Shown here: one piece after another, positions 1 to 11,434 of the stretch
How positions within the stretch are numbered: position 1 is the first letter of the stretch
Layout: every line of letters starts with the position of its first letter
Assembly: GCA_903884005.1 (NCBI GenBank)
Contig: CAISDA010000083.1
Location: 1-64,000 of the forward strand
Reading direction: 5' to 3'
DNA from: an uncultured Ignavibacteriota bacterium
GTDB lineage: Bacteria > Bacteroidota > Ignavibacteria > UBA10030 > UBA8401
DNA: 64,000 nt
Made by a program: the position numbers and the translations under genes
Notes under the pieces: model-generated
Databases searched by the model: none
What the model saw: the letters and a program-made list of their open reading frames with translations, nothing else
What the model was told of the DNA's origin: nothing

Positions 1-85
1 CCGATACGGCGGACGAGGGCGCGCAGGATTCGAACGTCCAGAGCATGCATGCGCAGCAAAGGGCGAGGAGAATTCTTGTACTCAT
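1..85 (-). CDS. N-terminal fragment of a putative lipoprotein, cut by the window edge
   Basis: Reading the minus strand from the ATG at 85-83 gives an open frame of 28 codons to the window edge. It begins MSTRILLALCCACMLW and continues with a Cys preceded by FES, which has the layout of a short lipoprotein signal peptide (one basic residue, hydrophobic core, lipobox-like ESC, then a Ser/Ala-rich stretch). The frame has no stop. AT-rich DNA upstream (about 115-170) could hold the promoter, including a TATATT-like box. Function cannot be judged because only the export signal is visible. The plus-strand reading frames across the same bases carry no recognisable protein. Confidence 0.5.
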   Translation of the reverse strand, partial: MSTRILLALCCACMLWTFESCAPSSAVS

Positions 86-230
86 ATATGCTGTGTTCTG
101 TGGATGGAGATACACCTTATCTAATATAAATAACTAATAGTTCAATCAAATTCAACTCTTCTTATACGTAACTCACAAAAACTACAGTGCTGCGAATCAA
201 CAACCATTCATGTATGCTTCCCCGCCGGTT

Positions 231-1283
231 TCACCATCTGCCCGGGATGGGGACGCTGCACGAAGGACAGCATCCCTGCACGAGCGAATTCGACATGACG
301 CGAAATCCGCTGCGCTGGATAACCGTTGTGCCGCATGCATGGCACCTCGTGTTCTCGTTGTCGCCCGCTTCGCCATGCACATTGCCCGCGTACACATAAT
401 GAAGGCCCGCCTTGCGGCCGATTTCTGCGGCGTGCAGCAGCGTGCCCACCGGGGTCGCGCCGGGGTCCGTCATGGTGTAGTCCGGATGGAAGGCGGTGAC
501 ATGCCATGGAATATCGGGAGAGACCGAAACGAGGAACCGCGCAATGTCGGCCAATTCCTCGTCCGAGTCGTTGAACCCGGGCACGACGAGCGTGACCACT
601 TCGATCCACAGGCCGCGCCGGTGAACGCTTGCTATCGTATCCAGAACAACCTGCAGACGTCCGCCCAGCTGTGCGTAATTTTGTTGACGGAAGGATTTGA
701 GGTCGACCTTATAGCAATCGAGACACGTCTGCAGGTAGTCCAGCACTTCGGGTGTTGCATTGCCGTTGGACACGTACGACGTCATGAGTCCTTGACGCTG
801 TGCACGGATGAAAATTTCACGTGCCCATTCGCTGGTGATCAGCGGTTCATTGTACGTGCTGGTGATGATCGCAGCGTGTGCGTCCAGCGCCATTCGCACA
901 AGCGTGTCGGCTGTGACCGCCGATGGCCGTGCGAGAGCCTCCGGGTCGCGCAGTGCCTGAGAGGAAATCCAATTTTGACAGTAGCCGCAGTGGTAGTCGC
1001 AGCCGAGCATACCGAAACTGAGCGCCTTCGCGCCGGGCAGCACATGATAGAAGGGTTTTTTTTCAACCGGATCGAGCTGCACGCCACACACATAGCCGAA
1101 GGGCACGAGCAGCGTCCCTTCCCTGTTCGTGCGCACCTTGCAGATGCCGTCGTGGCCCGGAGCGATCTTGCACCGGTGTCCGCACGCAACGCACTGCACC
1201 CACTTGTTCGGCATGTCACGCACGAGCGTCCCGTCCCGCGTCAGAGCTAGAAGAGACTCGCGAAAAGAAATGTGTACGGGCAT
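231..1283 (-). CDS. amrS: AmmeMemoRadiSam system radical SAM enzyme
   Basis: A 350-residue radical SAM protein. The [4Fe-4S]/SAM motif CDYHCGYC uses Cys95, Cys99 and Cys102. An N-terminal Cys set (CVACGHRC, then C48) and a C-terminal pair of Cys motifs (CHACG and CCPSC) frame the barrel, the arrangement typical of the AmrS family (pyruvate-formate-lyase-activating-enzyme-like). Length and motif spacing match the family. In many genomes the gene travels with a MEMO-like and an AMMECR1-like protein; neither is visible here. It stands alone on the minus strand, about 100 bp downstream of nadE, and may belong to the purB-nadE transcript. The family's substrate is not established, so only the fold assignment is firm. 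Confidence 0.88.
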   Translation of the reverse strand: MPVHISFRESLLALTRDGTLVRDMPNKWVQCVACGHRCKIAPGHDGICKVRTNREGTLLVPFGYVCGVQLDPVEKKPFYHVLPGAKALSFGMLGCDYHCGYCQNWISSQALRDPEALARPSAVTADTLVRMALDAHAAIITSTYNEPLITSEWAREIFIRAQRQGLMTSYVSNGNATPEVLDYLQTCLDCYKVDLKSFRQQNYAQLGGRLQVVLDTIASVHRRGLWIEVVTLVVPGFNDSDEELADIARFLVSVSPDIPWHVTAFHPDYTMTDPGATPVGTLLHAAEIGRKAGLHYVYAGNVHGEAGDNENTRCHACGTTVIQRSGFRVMSNSLVQGCCPSCSVPIPGRW

Positions 1284-1389
1284 GATCAGGCCCTCCTTCT
1301 GTGTTTCCGAAGGCGATGCGATGCTCTTGCAGCGCCCCGGTGAGCCGCACGACTACACACATCGCACATCGTCCGAGGCCGAGACGGCA

Positions 1390-2235
1390 TCAGACGCCCC
1401 AGTCTCGTACGTAGCGAAAATCGACATTGATCGTGCGGTGAGAAATTTTTGCAATGAGAGGAGGACGGCGTTTGAATTGATTGACGCGTATTTTTTTTTG
1501 TATGGCTCCGATGAACTCCGCGTCAAATCCCATGGAGCGTAATTCATCCACCGACCGTCTGTCGTCGACCAGTTGATAGAGCAATTGGTCCGCATCGACA
1601 TAGGAAAATCCCAGGTCCGCTTCGTCGGTCTGTCCCTGGAACAGATCCGCAGTCGGTTTCTTCGAAATAATTTTTTCAGGAATACCCAGAGCCGCAGCGA
1701 GCTGCCACACCTGCGTTTTATAGAGGTCGCCCAGCGGATTGAGCGCGCACGCCATATCGCCGAAGAGCGTGCCGTACCCGAGCAGCGCCTCGGTTTTATT
1801 GGACGTGCCGATAACGAGCGCGCCATCGCGCTGGGAGAGATCATACAGCACGATCATTCTCTCCCTCGCCATGATGTTGCCCTTGCGAAGCGTGTCCGAA
1901 ATTGCCAGGTCGGCAAACAACGGCTCGACCATCGGCGTGATATCGACTGTCAACGTCCTGATGCCCAGGGCGTGTGCCACCACATCGGCGTCGGCTGCGC
2001 TGTCGGGACTGCTCGTGCGGTATGGCATCTTCACTGCGAGCACGTTCTCCTTGCCGTATGCCTGTGCCGAAAGATACGCTGCAACGGCCGAATCGATGCC
2101 TCCCGAGAGCCCGATCACTGCCCGCGAAAATCCCGCCACGCGCGCCTCGTCGCGCAAAAAATCAACGAGGATCTTGATGACGTAGTCCGTATTCAACAAC
2201 AGCGGATTTTCTTCCGTGTGATCGAGCTGTTCCAT
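1390..2235 (-). CDS. nadE: NH3-dependent NAD+ synthetase
   Basis: A 281-residue NAD synthetase that converts deamido-NAD+ to NAD+ using ATP and ammonia in the cytoplasm. The ATP-pyrophosphatase P-loop GLSGGIDSAVAAY lies near residue 43, and the family blocks GTSNKTE and KPTADLFQGQTDE follow. There is no glutaminase (nitrilase) domain, so ammonia is the expected nitrogen donor. The frame stays open far upstream into purB, but the chosen ATG (2235) begins MEQLDHTEENPLLLN, gives the family length, and lies 2 bp after the purB stop. The tight spacing indicates co-transcription with purB. Confidence is high for function and start. Confidence 0.92.
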   Translation of the reverse strand: MEQLDHTEENPLLLNTDYVIKILVDFLRDEARVAGFSRAVIGLSGGIDSAVAAYLSAQAYGKENVLAVKMPYRTSSPDSAADADVVAHALGIRTLTVDITPMVEPLFADLAISDTLRKGNIMARERMIVLYDLSQRDGALVIGTSNKTEALLGYGTLFGDMACALNPLGDLYKTQVWQLAAALGIPEKIISKKPTADLFQGQTDEADLGFSYVDADQLLYQLVDDRRSVDELRSMGFDAEFIGAIQKKIRVNQFKRRPPLIAKISHRTINVDFRYVRDWGV

Positions 2236-2237
2236 AA

Positions 2238-3530
2238 TTATAATCCGACTCTTTGAAAAATGTAATCGACATGCTGCAGTCCCTTTGCAGGATCGAACGC
2301 TTCTGCGAGTTCCGCCTCGGTCAGGACCGACGATACTGTCGGATCGGCTTTCAGGACGTCCCTGAAGTTCATCTTCGACGTCCACACTTCCATCGCGTTG
2401 CGCTGGACGATCGCGTATGCGTCCTCTCGCTTCATTCCTTTTTTCGTGAGTGCCAGCAGGACCGGCTGAGAGAACACGAGGCCGTGCGTCACGTCGATAT
2501 TGCGCTTCATCGTTTCGGGATAGACGAGAAGTTTGTCCAGCACGCTCGTCATTTTCACGAGCATGTGGTCCAGCAGAATGCAGCTGTCCGGCACGATGAT
2601 ACGTTCGACCGACGAATGCGTGATGTCGCGTTCGTGCCACAGCGCTACATTTTCGAGCGCTGCCTGAGCATTGCCCCGGAGCACGCGCGACAACCCGGCG
2701 ATCTGTTCGCACGTGATCGGGTTGCGTTTATGCGGCATGGCGGAGGAGCCCTTCTGCCCTGCGCTAAAATATTCTTCCGCCTCGAGCACTTCGGTCTTTT
2801 GAAGGTGGCGTATCTCGGTGGCAAATTTTTCGAGCGAGGCGCCGATAAGCGCGATGGTCGTCAGAAATTCTGCGTGACGGTCGCGCTGCAGCACCTGCGT
2901 TGAGACGGGCGCCGGCGCAAGGCCGAGCCTGGCACAGACATATTCTTCCACTTTGGGGCTCAGATGTTCGAATGTGCCGACCGCTCCGGAGATCTGTCCT
3001 GCGGAAATCGTTTCGCGCGCCTGTTCCATGCGGCGGATGCTGCGGCGGACCTCGTCGTACCACAGCGCGAGCTTCAATCCGAACGTCGTGGGCTCCGCAT
3101 GAATGCCGTGCGAGCGGCCGATCATGACCGTCATCTTGAATTCTTTGGCTCGGCGTGCAAGCACGTCCTTGAGCCCTTCGAGATCGCGGAGAAGAATGTC
3201 CGCCGAGTGCTGCATCTGCACGGCGAGCGCCGTATCCAGAACGTCGGAGGAGGTCATGCCGAGATGGATGAATCGCGCCTCGGGGCCGACATGCTCGCCC
3301 ACATTCGTCAGGAAGGCGATCACGTCGTGTTTGACCTCGCGTTCGATCTCATCGATGCGGGCGACATCGAACCGTGCTTTCTCCCGAATCACCGCGACGG
3401 CTTCCTTCGGAATGATTCCCAGTTCCGCCTGCGCCTCGCATGCCAGAAGCTCGATCTCCAGCCAGATGGAAAATCTATGTTGGTCGCTCCAGAGCGCACC
3501 CATTTCGGGACGGGTATATCGGTCAATCAT
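2238..3530 (-). CDS. purB: Adenylosuccinate lyase
   Basis: A 430-residue member of the fumarase/aspartase superfamily. It cleaves adenylosuccinate to AMP plus fumarate and SAICAR to AICAR in purine synthesis. The superfamily signature GSSAMPHKRNP is intact, as are TSSDVLDTA and the catalytic-His block GRSHGIHAEPT. Length equals that of bacterial PurB of the short type. It is the first gene of a probable purB-nadE unit and lies head-to-tail 24 bp from the protease gene 5' of it on the same strand. Nothing is unusual in its sequence. Confidence 0.95.
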   Translation of the reverse strand: MIDRYTRPEMGALWSDQHRFSIWLEIELLACEAQAELGIIPKEAVAVIREKARFDVARIDEIEREVKHDVIAFLTNVGEHVGPEARFIHLGMTSSDVLDTALAVQMQHSADILLRDLEGLKDVLARRAKEFKMTVMIGRSHGIHAEPTTFGLKLALWYDEVRRSIRRMEQARETISAGQISGAVGTFEHLSPKVEEYVCARLGLAPAPVSTQVLQRDRHAEFLTTIALIGASLEKFATEIRHLQKTEVLEAEEYFSAGQKGSSAMPHKRNPITCEQIAGLSRVLRGNAQAALENVALWHERDITHSSVERIIVPDSCILLDHMLVKMTSVLDKLLVYPETMKRNIDVTHGLVFSQPVLLALTKKGMKREDAYAIVQRNAMEVWTSKMNFRDVLKADPTVSSVLTEAELAEAFDPAKGLQHVDYIFQRVGL

Positions 3531-3554
3531 GTCGGCGGCCTTTTAGTGTGTGTA

Positions 3555-4652
3555 TTATTGTTTCTTTTCGAGAGCGACGGTGATGTCGAGAATTTTTTTA
3601 TCGCGGTAGATTTTCAACGTGAGGAGATCGCCCGCGCGCAGTTCACGTATCACGGCGACGATGCGGTTCTCGTCGACGATGCGGTCGCCGTTTGCTTCGA
3701 GCACGATGTCGCCGACTTTTAATCCGGATTTTTCCGCCGGGCTTTTTTCCTTGATATCGCTGATGATGACACCCTCGGTTTTCGTGAGTCCGAAGTATTT
3801 CGCTATCCGCGCATCCACCGGCTGCACTTCCATGCCCGTCCAGAAATTGCGTTCGACTTTCCCTTTTTCGCGTAATTCAGCGAACACCGTTTTCACACGG
3901 TTGATGGGCAGCGCGAATCCGTAGCCGATATACGCCTGGCTCACGCCCGCAGTATAGATGAGCGTATTGATGCCGATGACTTCGCCGTCGCTGTTCACGA
4001 GCGGCCCGCCGCTGTTGCCTGCATTGATCACGGCGTCCGTCTGGATCAACCCGCGGTACGAGCGGTTATTGTCCACGTTCAGATTCATGCCTTTGGCACT
4101 GACCACGCCGACGGTCACGATTGGTTTGTCGATGTTGTCGAAGAGCCCGAACGGATTGCCGAAGGCGATCGCCCACTCGCCGATCATGACGTCGTCCGAA
4201 TTGCCGAGCTTCACGCAGGGCAGTCCGGTCCCCTTGATCTTCAGGAGCGCCACGTCGGTGACCTGGTCCGTCCCGATGAGTACCGCGGGATACTTGTCGC
4301 CGCTGGTCATTGTGACCGTGATCTCCTTCGCATTGCCTGCGACGTGGTCGTTCGTCAGGATGTAGCCGTCGGTCGAGATCAGGAATCCCGACCCGAGGCT
4401 CTTCACTTCCTGTTGATAATTTCTATTGCCGAAGAATTGACGGAAGAACGGATCGTTCCCGAAGAGATTCGAGAGCGGGTCCTGGTACTCGCGTATCTCC
4501 GTCACGTTGATGCCGACGACAGCCCGGCTGACCATGTCCACGGTGCGTGTGATGGCATTCTGACGAGACTGTGTGACGTCCTCAGATGCCGAGAGGTCTG
4601 CATGTGTCAGCAGCAACACGCAGGCGATGAGGTACAGTTTGGGTATGTGCAT
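3555..4652 (-). CDS. Periplasmic HtrA/DegP-type trypsin-like serine protease with one PDZ domain
   Basis: A 365-residue secreted protease of the S1C (HtrA) family. A signal peptide (MHIPKLYLIACVLLLTHADL) is followed by the protease domain with the triad His in NDHVAGN, Asp in VTDVALLKI and Ser in GNSGGPLV. A single C-terminal PDZ domain (from about residue 280, GVIISDIKEKSPAEKSG) ends the protein. One PDZ rather than two makes it DegS/short-DegP-like. The frame is open 28 codons further upstream, but the start at 4652 places a proper signal peptide at the N-terminus. Expected role: quality control of misfolded envelope proteins. An exact orthologue name (DegP, DegQ or DegS) cannot be assigned. 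Confidence 0.9.
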   Translation of the reverse strand: MHIPKLYLIACVLLLTHADLSASEDVTQSRQNAITRTVDMVSRAVVGINVTEIREYQDPLSNLFGNDPFFRQFFGNRNYQQEVKSLGSGFLISTDGYILTNDHVAGNAKEITVTMTSGDKYPAVLIGTDQVTDVALLKIKGTGLPCVKLGNSDDVMIGEWAIAFGNPFGLFDNIDKPIVTVGVVSAKGMNLNVDNNRSYRGLIQTDAVINAGNSGGPLVNSDGEVIGINTLIYTAGVSQAYIGYGFALPINRVKTVFAELREKGKVERNFWTGMEVQPVDARIAKYFGLTKTEGVIISDIKEKSPAEKSGLKVGDIVLEANGDRIVDENRIVAVIRELRAGDLLTLKIYRDKKILDITVALEKKQ

Positions 4653-4757
4653 GAGGCGCGCGTAAGGTTGTTGGTAGTTATTAACATAGCAAAAAATGCA
4701 AAGTGTGTCAAGCGGACACCGATGACGAGGCGCCACGACGACAGACGCTGCACTTCA

Positions 4758-4783
4758 CAGAGACGCCACAAATGGCGTCTCTG
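4758..4783. repeat. Perfect 11-bp inverted repeat between divergent genes
   Basis: CAGAGACGCCA and TGGCGTCTCTG flank a 4-base CAAA loop, a perfect hairpin in the roughly 240-bp gap between the divergently transcribed protease gene and the Cys/Met-metabolism gene. It lacks a following T-run on either strand, so it is not a convincing terminator, and both genes read away from it. It could be an operator, a transcript 5' hairpin or a remnant of a mobile palindrome. Confidence 0.5.
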
Positions 4784-4892
4784 CAAATAATTTTCCGGTA
4801 TGCCGCGGCCATAACCGGTGTTGCATCTGTAAAGGAAATAAAGTATTTTTCCCAAAAGAAGCGAAAGGCTCTTCCTCATACGACCATATACA

Positions 4893-6035
4893 ATGAAATT
4901 TTCGACCAAAGCGATCCACGCAGGCCAGGAACCGGACATTGCAACAGGCGCAGTGATGCCGCCGGTGTATTTGACCTCGACATTCGTGCACGACGAACTC
5001 GGCAAGGACAAGGGGTACACGTATTCGCGTGTCTCGAATCCGACACGCACCGCGCTGGAAAAAAACATTGCCGCGCTCGAAAGCGCGTCGGAAGGCATGG
5101 CGTTTGCCTCTGGAATGGCGGCGATCGACGCGCTCTTCCGTATCCTTGAACCGGGCTCCCACGTGATCATGTCCAAGGATGTGTACGGCGGAACGTATCG
5201 TCTCGCCGTCCGTGTGTTCGCGCCGTTCGGGACCGAATTCGATTTCGTGGACACCTCCGATTGGGAGGCGATCAAGCGCGCACGGAGGCCGAACACGAAA
5301 ATGATCTTCATCGAGACGCCCGCCAATCCGATGATGACGCTCACCGACCTTTCGGCCGTCGCACACTATGCGAAAAAAGAAAAGATACTGACGGTCGCAG
5401 ACAACACCTTTGCCACGCCTTATCTCCAACGGCCGATCGAATTCGGGATCGACATCGTGCTGCACAGCGTCACGAAGTACCTCAACGGCCACAGCGATAT
5501 GATCGGGGGCTTCATCGCCACGAACAACGGCGAAGTGGCTCACCGTATCCGCTTCATACAAAAGGCGGCCGGCGCAGTGATGAGTCCGTTCGATGCCTGG
5601 ATGTGCCTGCGGGGGACAAAAACGCTGTCCGTGCGCATGGACCGTCATTGCGCGAACGCCGAGGCGATCGCCGCATGGCTGGTGGAACAACCCGGCATTC
5701 GCGCCGTGTTTTATCCCGGATTGAAAACGCATCCCCAGCATCAACTGGCGAAAAAACAAATGAGCGGCTTCGGCGGCATGATCACATTCGACACCGGCAG
5801 CCTTGCCAGCGCAAAAAAAATACTGCGCCGCATGCAGCTCTGCGCGCTTGCCGAAAGCCTGGGCGGCGTTGAAACCCTCATCGCTCATCCGGCGACGATG
5901 TCGCATGTCGGCCTTCCGAAAGCCGAGCGGATCGCCAACGGCATCACGGACGGATTGCTGCGGCTCTCGGTGGGGATCGAAGATGTGGAAGACATACGGA
6001 ACGACCTGCACTTCGCGCTTACCGGAATCCGATAA
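4893..6035 (+). CDS. Cystathionine gamma-synthase / gamma-lyase family PLP enzyme
   Basis: A 380-residue fold-type I PLP enzyme of the Cys/Met metabolism family. The cofactor lysine lies in HSVTKYLNGHSD; the N-terminal STKAIHAGQEPD and the YSRVSNPTR block (phosphate-binding Tyr/Arg from the neighbouring subunit) are typical. The family covers cystathionine gamma-synthase, gamma-lyase, methionine gamma-lyase and O-acetylhomoserine sulfhydrylase, and sequence reading cannot choose between them. Closest in feel is the cystathionine gamma-synthase/lyase group because of length and the GGVETLIAHPATMSH region. It is monocistronic by layout, with about 200 bp of AT-rich DNA downstream before the next gene. 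Confidence 0.85.
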   Translation: MKFSTKAIHAGQEPDIATGAVMPPVYLTSTFVHDELGKDKGYTYSRVSNPTRTALEKNIAALESASEGMAFASGMAAIDALFRILEPGSHVIMSKDVYGGTYRLAVRVFAPFGTEFDFVDTSDWEAIKRARRPNTKMIFIETPANPMMTLTDLSAVAHYAKKEKILTVADNTFATPYLQRPIEFGIDIVLHSVTKYLNGHSDMIGGFIATNNGEVAHRIRFIQKAAGAVMSPFDAWMCLRGTKTLSVRMDRHCANAEAIAAWLVEQPGIRAVFYPGLKTHPQHQLAKKQMSGFGGMITFDTGSLASAKKILRRMQLCALAESLGGVETLIAHPATMSHVGLPKAERIANGITDGLLRLSVGIEDVEDIRNDLHFALTGIR

Positions 6036-6236
6036 TGCTGCGGTCCCTCGCGCGAACGCGACGGAATAAAGTTACAGGACGCACAATTTATTGAACGTTT
6101 TCTCGAAATTATTTTGCAATTGATATGAATATTTTTTAATATTGCTTCGTGAAAATAAGTTTCTTTATCGGTGAGTGCCATCACAACTTCATAGAGTTAA
6201 TCCTCAGACTATTCACTTAGCGACGGAGGCCCGACT

Positions 6237-7010
6237 ATGACGATACATTATTACATGCTCTGCTATCGGTTCGAGGCGCTTGTTGCATCACAGCTGCCTC
6301 CCGAAGATTTTGGCGCCTATTTGGCGGTGGGGACAAAAAAAAATACGCACGGTAACATGCTCTTTTTCGAAGTTGATCCCGCGCTCCGCAGCACCTACTT
6401 CCGGCTCGAGGATGTTCCCAACACATGCGTTCCCCATCAGGACGGTTCTCCCAAACGCAGCAAATACATCAGCACATATCGGGTCCTCGAGCATCTCGAT
6501 GCGGACGTACTGGGAAAACTCTATTTGACCACGGCCGACGGCCGTGTGCTTGGGTTGGATGCGTCCACCTATATCGAAACGCACAACGGATCGGGTCCCA
6601 ATTTATTTCAGGAGCTCTGCCCTGTTTCTACCATGGTCGTCTCAACCCTTACGCCCTTGGCGTTCAACGCATACATGACCGATCCGAAAAATCAGGTTGG
6701 CGTGCCGCGTCTCATTTTCGCGGACCTTCTAGTGGAACGTACCGCCTCGGGACATCTTGCGGGGAGTCTGCCGTATGACCATCCGGACCACATTATGGAG
6801 TGCATCAGAGGATTGGAGGCCGATCCTCTCAAGCCGACGAAGAATGTAACGCGCGCGCCCCACCTGCACGGGTTCTTCCGGACGATTCGCCGGGGCTTTT
6901 TTCTCGGCGATCAGGGAGGGATCAAATTTTATAAGTTTCCATCGAAGGAAGAACTTGATGTGAAATACCACCAATGGTGGCATTCGGCTACGGAAAGTTT
7001 AGTCATGTAA
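6237..7010 (+). CDS. Conserved-looking hypothetical protein, 257 aa
   Basis: Not recognised. The protein is soluble with no signal peptide or membrane segment. It begins MTIHYYMLCYRFEALVASQL and has a well-placed Shine-Dalgarno (GGAGG about 10 bases before the ATG), and codon use resembles neighbouring genes, so it is a real gene. Features: a segment mentioning KKNTHGNMLFFEVDP, an HLDADVLGKLYL stretch, and a His-rich patch (PYDHPDHI, APHLHGFFR, HQWWH) towards the C-terminus. It stands alone between the PLP enzyme and hppA, with about 200 bp of AT-rich sequence upstream that may carry its own promoter. No function is proposed. Confidence 0.75.
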   Translation: MTIHYYMLCYRFEALVASQLPPEDFGAYLAVGTKKNTHGNMLFFEVDPALRSTYFRLEDVPNTCVPHQDGSPKRSKYISTYRVLEHLDADVLGKLYLTTADGRVLGLDASTYIETHNGSGPNLFQELCPVSTMVVSTLTPLAFNAYMTDPKNQVGVPRLIFADLLVERTASGHLAGSLPYDHPDHIMECIRGLEADPLKPTKNVTRAPHLHGFFRTIRRGFFLGDQGGIKFYKFPSKEELDVKYHQWWHSATESLVM

Positions 7011-7149
7011 TACCTATCACCATCTCAACCAAGCAGGTTCGATGCTGTGGGGGGGTGTCACGATACACGTTCCACCTGACAACCCCTCGCTGGTGTACTC
7101 CGGTATGGTTGAATTCATTCTCCCCATCTATATTTTTTAAGAGGTGTAA

Positions 7150-9711
<2,562 letters not shown>

Positions 9712-9736
9712 CGTCATTGCTTCAGCCCTTGCTACC

Positions 9737-9771
9737 AAAGGACCCGGCATGCTCAGTGTGCCGGGTCCTTT
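9737..9771 (+). terminator. Rho-independent terminator of hppA
   Basis: A 13-bp perfect stem (AAAGGACCCGGCA / TGCCGGGTCCTTT) with a 9-base loop, 25 bases after the hppA stop, followed by ATTGTTT. It ends the hppA transcript and insulates the rhamnose genes downstream. Confidence 0.85.
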
Positions 9772-9933
9772 ATTGTTTACAGAAGTGCCTGCCATGGAGC
9801 GAACCTATTTCCACCCTGCAGAGGGATGCAGGCTGCCGTTCCATAATTTTACCTGTAAAACTATGTTTTACCAACTATTTATTGCTTTTCGAAAATTCTT
9901 CTCTTATATTTTTCACACTAACCTACTGGCGCC

Positions 9934-11424
9934 ATGACACGACAAGCACAACAGGCTCATCTGGCATTCGATATCGGTGCAACCAGCGGACGCGCGCTCC
10001 TCGGCTCGATTGACGATCAGCGTGTGATCCTCCGGGAAGTCTATCGATTCCCCAATGCAATGGAGACCGTCGACGGCAGCCTGTGCTGGAATTCCGATCG
10101 GCTCTTCGCAGAGATCAAGACCGGGATCTCGGCCGCCGTTGCATCGTGCGGCGGAACGCCTATCAACAGCATCGGCGTGGACACGTGGGGAGTCGATATC
10201 GGACTCCTCGGCGCGGACGGCGCGCTCCTGGCGCAGCCCCTGGCCTATCGCGACCGGTCGACCGACGGAATGATGGATGAAGTCTTCACGCTGTTTCCCC
10301 GCTCCGACATTTATTCGCGGACCGGAATACAGTTTCTCCAGTTCAACACGCTCTTCCAGTTGTATGCGCTCAAAAAATATCACCCTGCCCTTCTCGATCA
10401 GGCGCATGCGCTCGTGTTCATGCCGGACCTCATCAATCACATGCTCTCCGGCCAGATCGCCAATGAGTACACCATCGCGTCCACATCGCAATTTTTGAAC
10501 GCCTCGAACCGCGACTGGGATTGGACGCTCATCGATGCCCTGGACTTTCCGTCGCAGTTGTTCGGGGAAATTGTTCATCCCGGTGCTTCGATCGGACAAA
10601 TTCGCGGCGCAATCGCCGCAGAGACAGGCGCCAACGCATCGATACGCATCCTGACGGTTGCATCGCACGACACGGCTTCGGCCGTTGCCGCGGTCCCTTC
10701 CCTCTCGCAAAATTTCGCATACATCAGTTCCGGCACATGGTCGCTGATGGGCATTGAAGCACACCAGCCCATCATCACCGCCGATACACTGCGATGGAAT
10801 TTCACGAACGAGGGCGGGGTTGAAAACACATTCCGCGTGTTAAAGAATATCGCGGGCATGTGGCTGCTTGAAGAATGCCGCCGCACGTGGTCAGACTCGG
10901 TACCGGCATCCTACGACGAGCTCCTCGCTGCAGCGATGACAGAAGCGCCCTTTGCGCGCCTCATCGACCCGGACGCCCCCGAATTCATGCACCCGGATTC
11001 CATGCCGAAGGCGATTCACGACATGCTCCTGCGCACGGGACAGCCGGCAGCGCACACGTACGGGGCGATTGTCCGATGCATCTTCGAAAGCCTTGCGCTG
11101 AAGTACCGTGCGGTGCTTGAAGAGCTTCTGTGCATTACTCCTCACCCGATCGACATCATACACGTCATCGGCGGAGGTTCGCGCAACGCGCTCTTGTGCC
11201 AATGGACGGCAAATGCATGCGGCCTGCCGGTAGTGGCCGGACCTGCCGAAGCGACCGCCATCGGCAACATCATGATGCAGGCAAAGGCAGCAGGCGCCTT
11301 CGATACGCTCGGCACGATACGGCGGACGATCTTAAATTCAATTTCCCCCGTCACCTATACTCCGCAGGACAGCAGCCGTTGGAACGATGCATTCGGACGC
11401 TATCAGGCTCTCATACACAATTAA
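9934..11424 (+). CDS. rhaB: Rhamnulokinase (FGGY family)
   Basis: A 496-residue FGGY-type sugar kinase. It phosphorylates L-rhamnulose to L-rhamnulose-1-phosphate with ATP. The N-terminal phosphate loop FDIGATSGRALLG, the DTWGVDIGLL block with its catalytic Asp, and the C-terminal ATP site HVIGGGSRNALLCQ are all present, in the spacing of RhaB rather than xylulokinase. It is followed by rhaA 10 bp downstream, so the two form an operon. Its product feeds the aldolases of the microcompartment operon that converges from the other strand. The upstream 160 bp is AT-rich with a CTTTTCGAAAA palindrome near 9885 that could be a regulator site. Confidence 0.9.
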   Translation: MTRQAQQAHLAFDIGATSGRALLGSIDDQRVILREVYRFPNAMETVDGSLCWNSDRLFAEIKTGISAAVASCGGTPINSIGVDTWGVDIGLLGADGALLAQPLAYRDRSTDGMMDEVFTLFPRSDIYSRTGIQFLQFNTLFQLYALKKYHPALLDQAHALVFMPDLINHMLSGQIANEYTIASTSQFLNASNRDWDWTLIDALDFPSQLFGEIVHPGASIGQIRGAIAAETGANASIRILTVASHDTASAVAAVPSLSQNFAYISSGTWSLMGIEAHQPIITADTLRWNFTNEGGVENTFRVLKNIAGMWLLEECRRTWSDSVPASYDELLAAAMTEAPFARLIDPDAPEFMHPDSMPKAIHDMLLRTGQPAAHTYGAIVRCIFESLALKYRAVLEELLCITPHPIDIIHVIGGGSRNALLCQWTANACGLPVVAGPAEATAIGNIMMQAKAAGAFDTLGTIRRTILNSISPVTYTPQDSSRWNDAFGRYQALIHN

Positions 11425-11434
11425 CCGGACTACC

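Noticed and set aside
2236-2712. 159-codon upstream extension of the nadE frame
   Set aside because: It lies wholly inside purB in another frame; the internal ATG at 2235, 2 bp after the purB stop, gives the normal NadE length.
4758-4783. Rho-independent terminator
   Set aside because: The stem is perfect, but no T-run follows on either strand and the flanking genes are divergent, so there is no transcript to end.
4755-6011. 418-codon minus-strand open frame opposite the Cys/Met-metabolism gene
   Set aside because: His/Arg-rich antisense frame with no motif, while the plus strand encodes an intact PLP enzyme.
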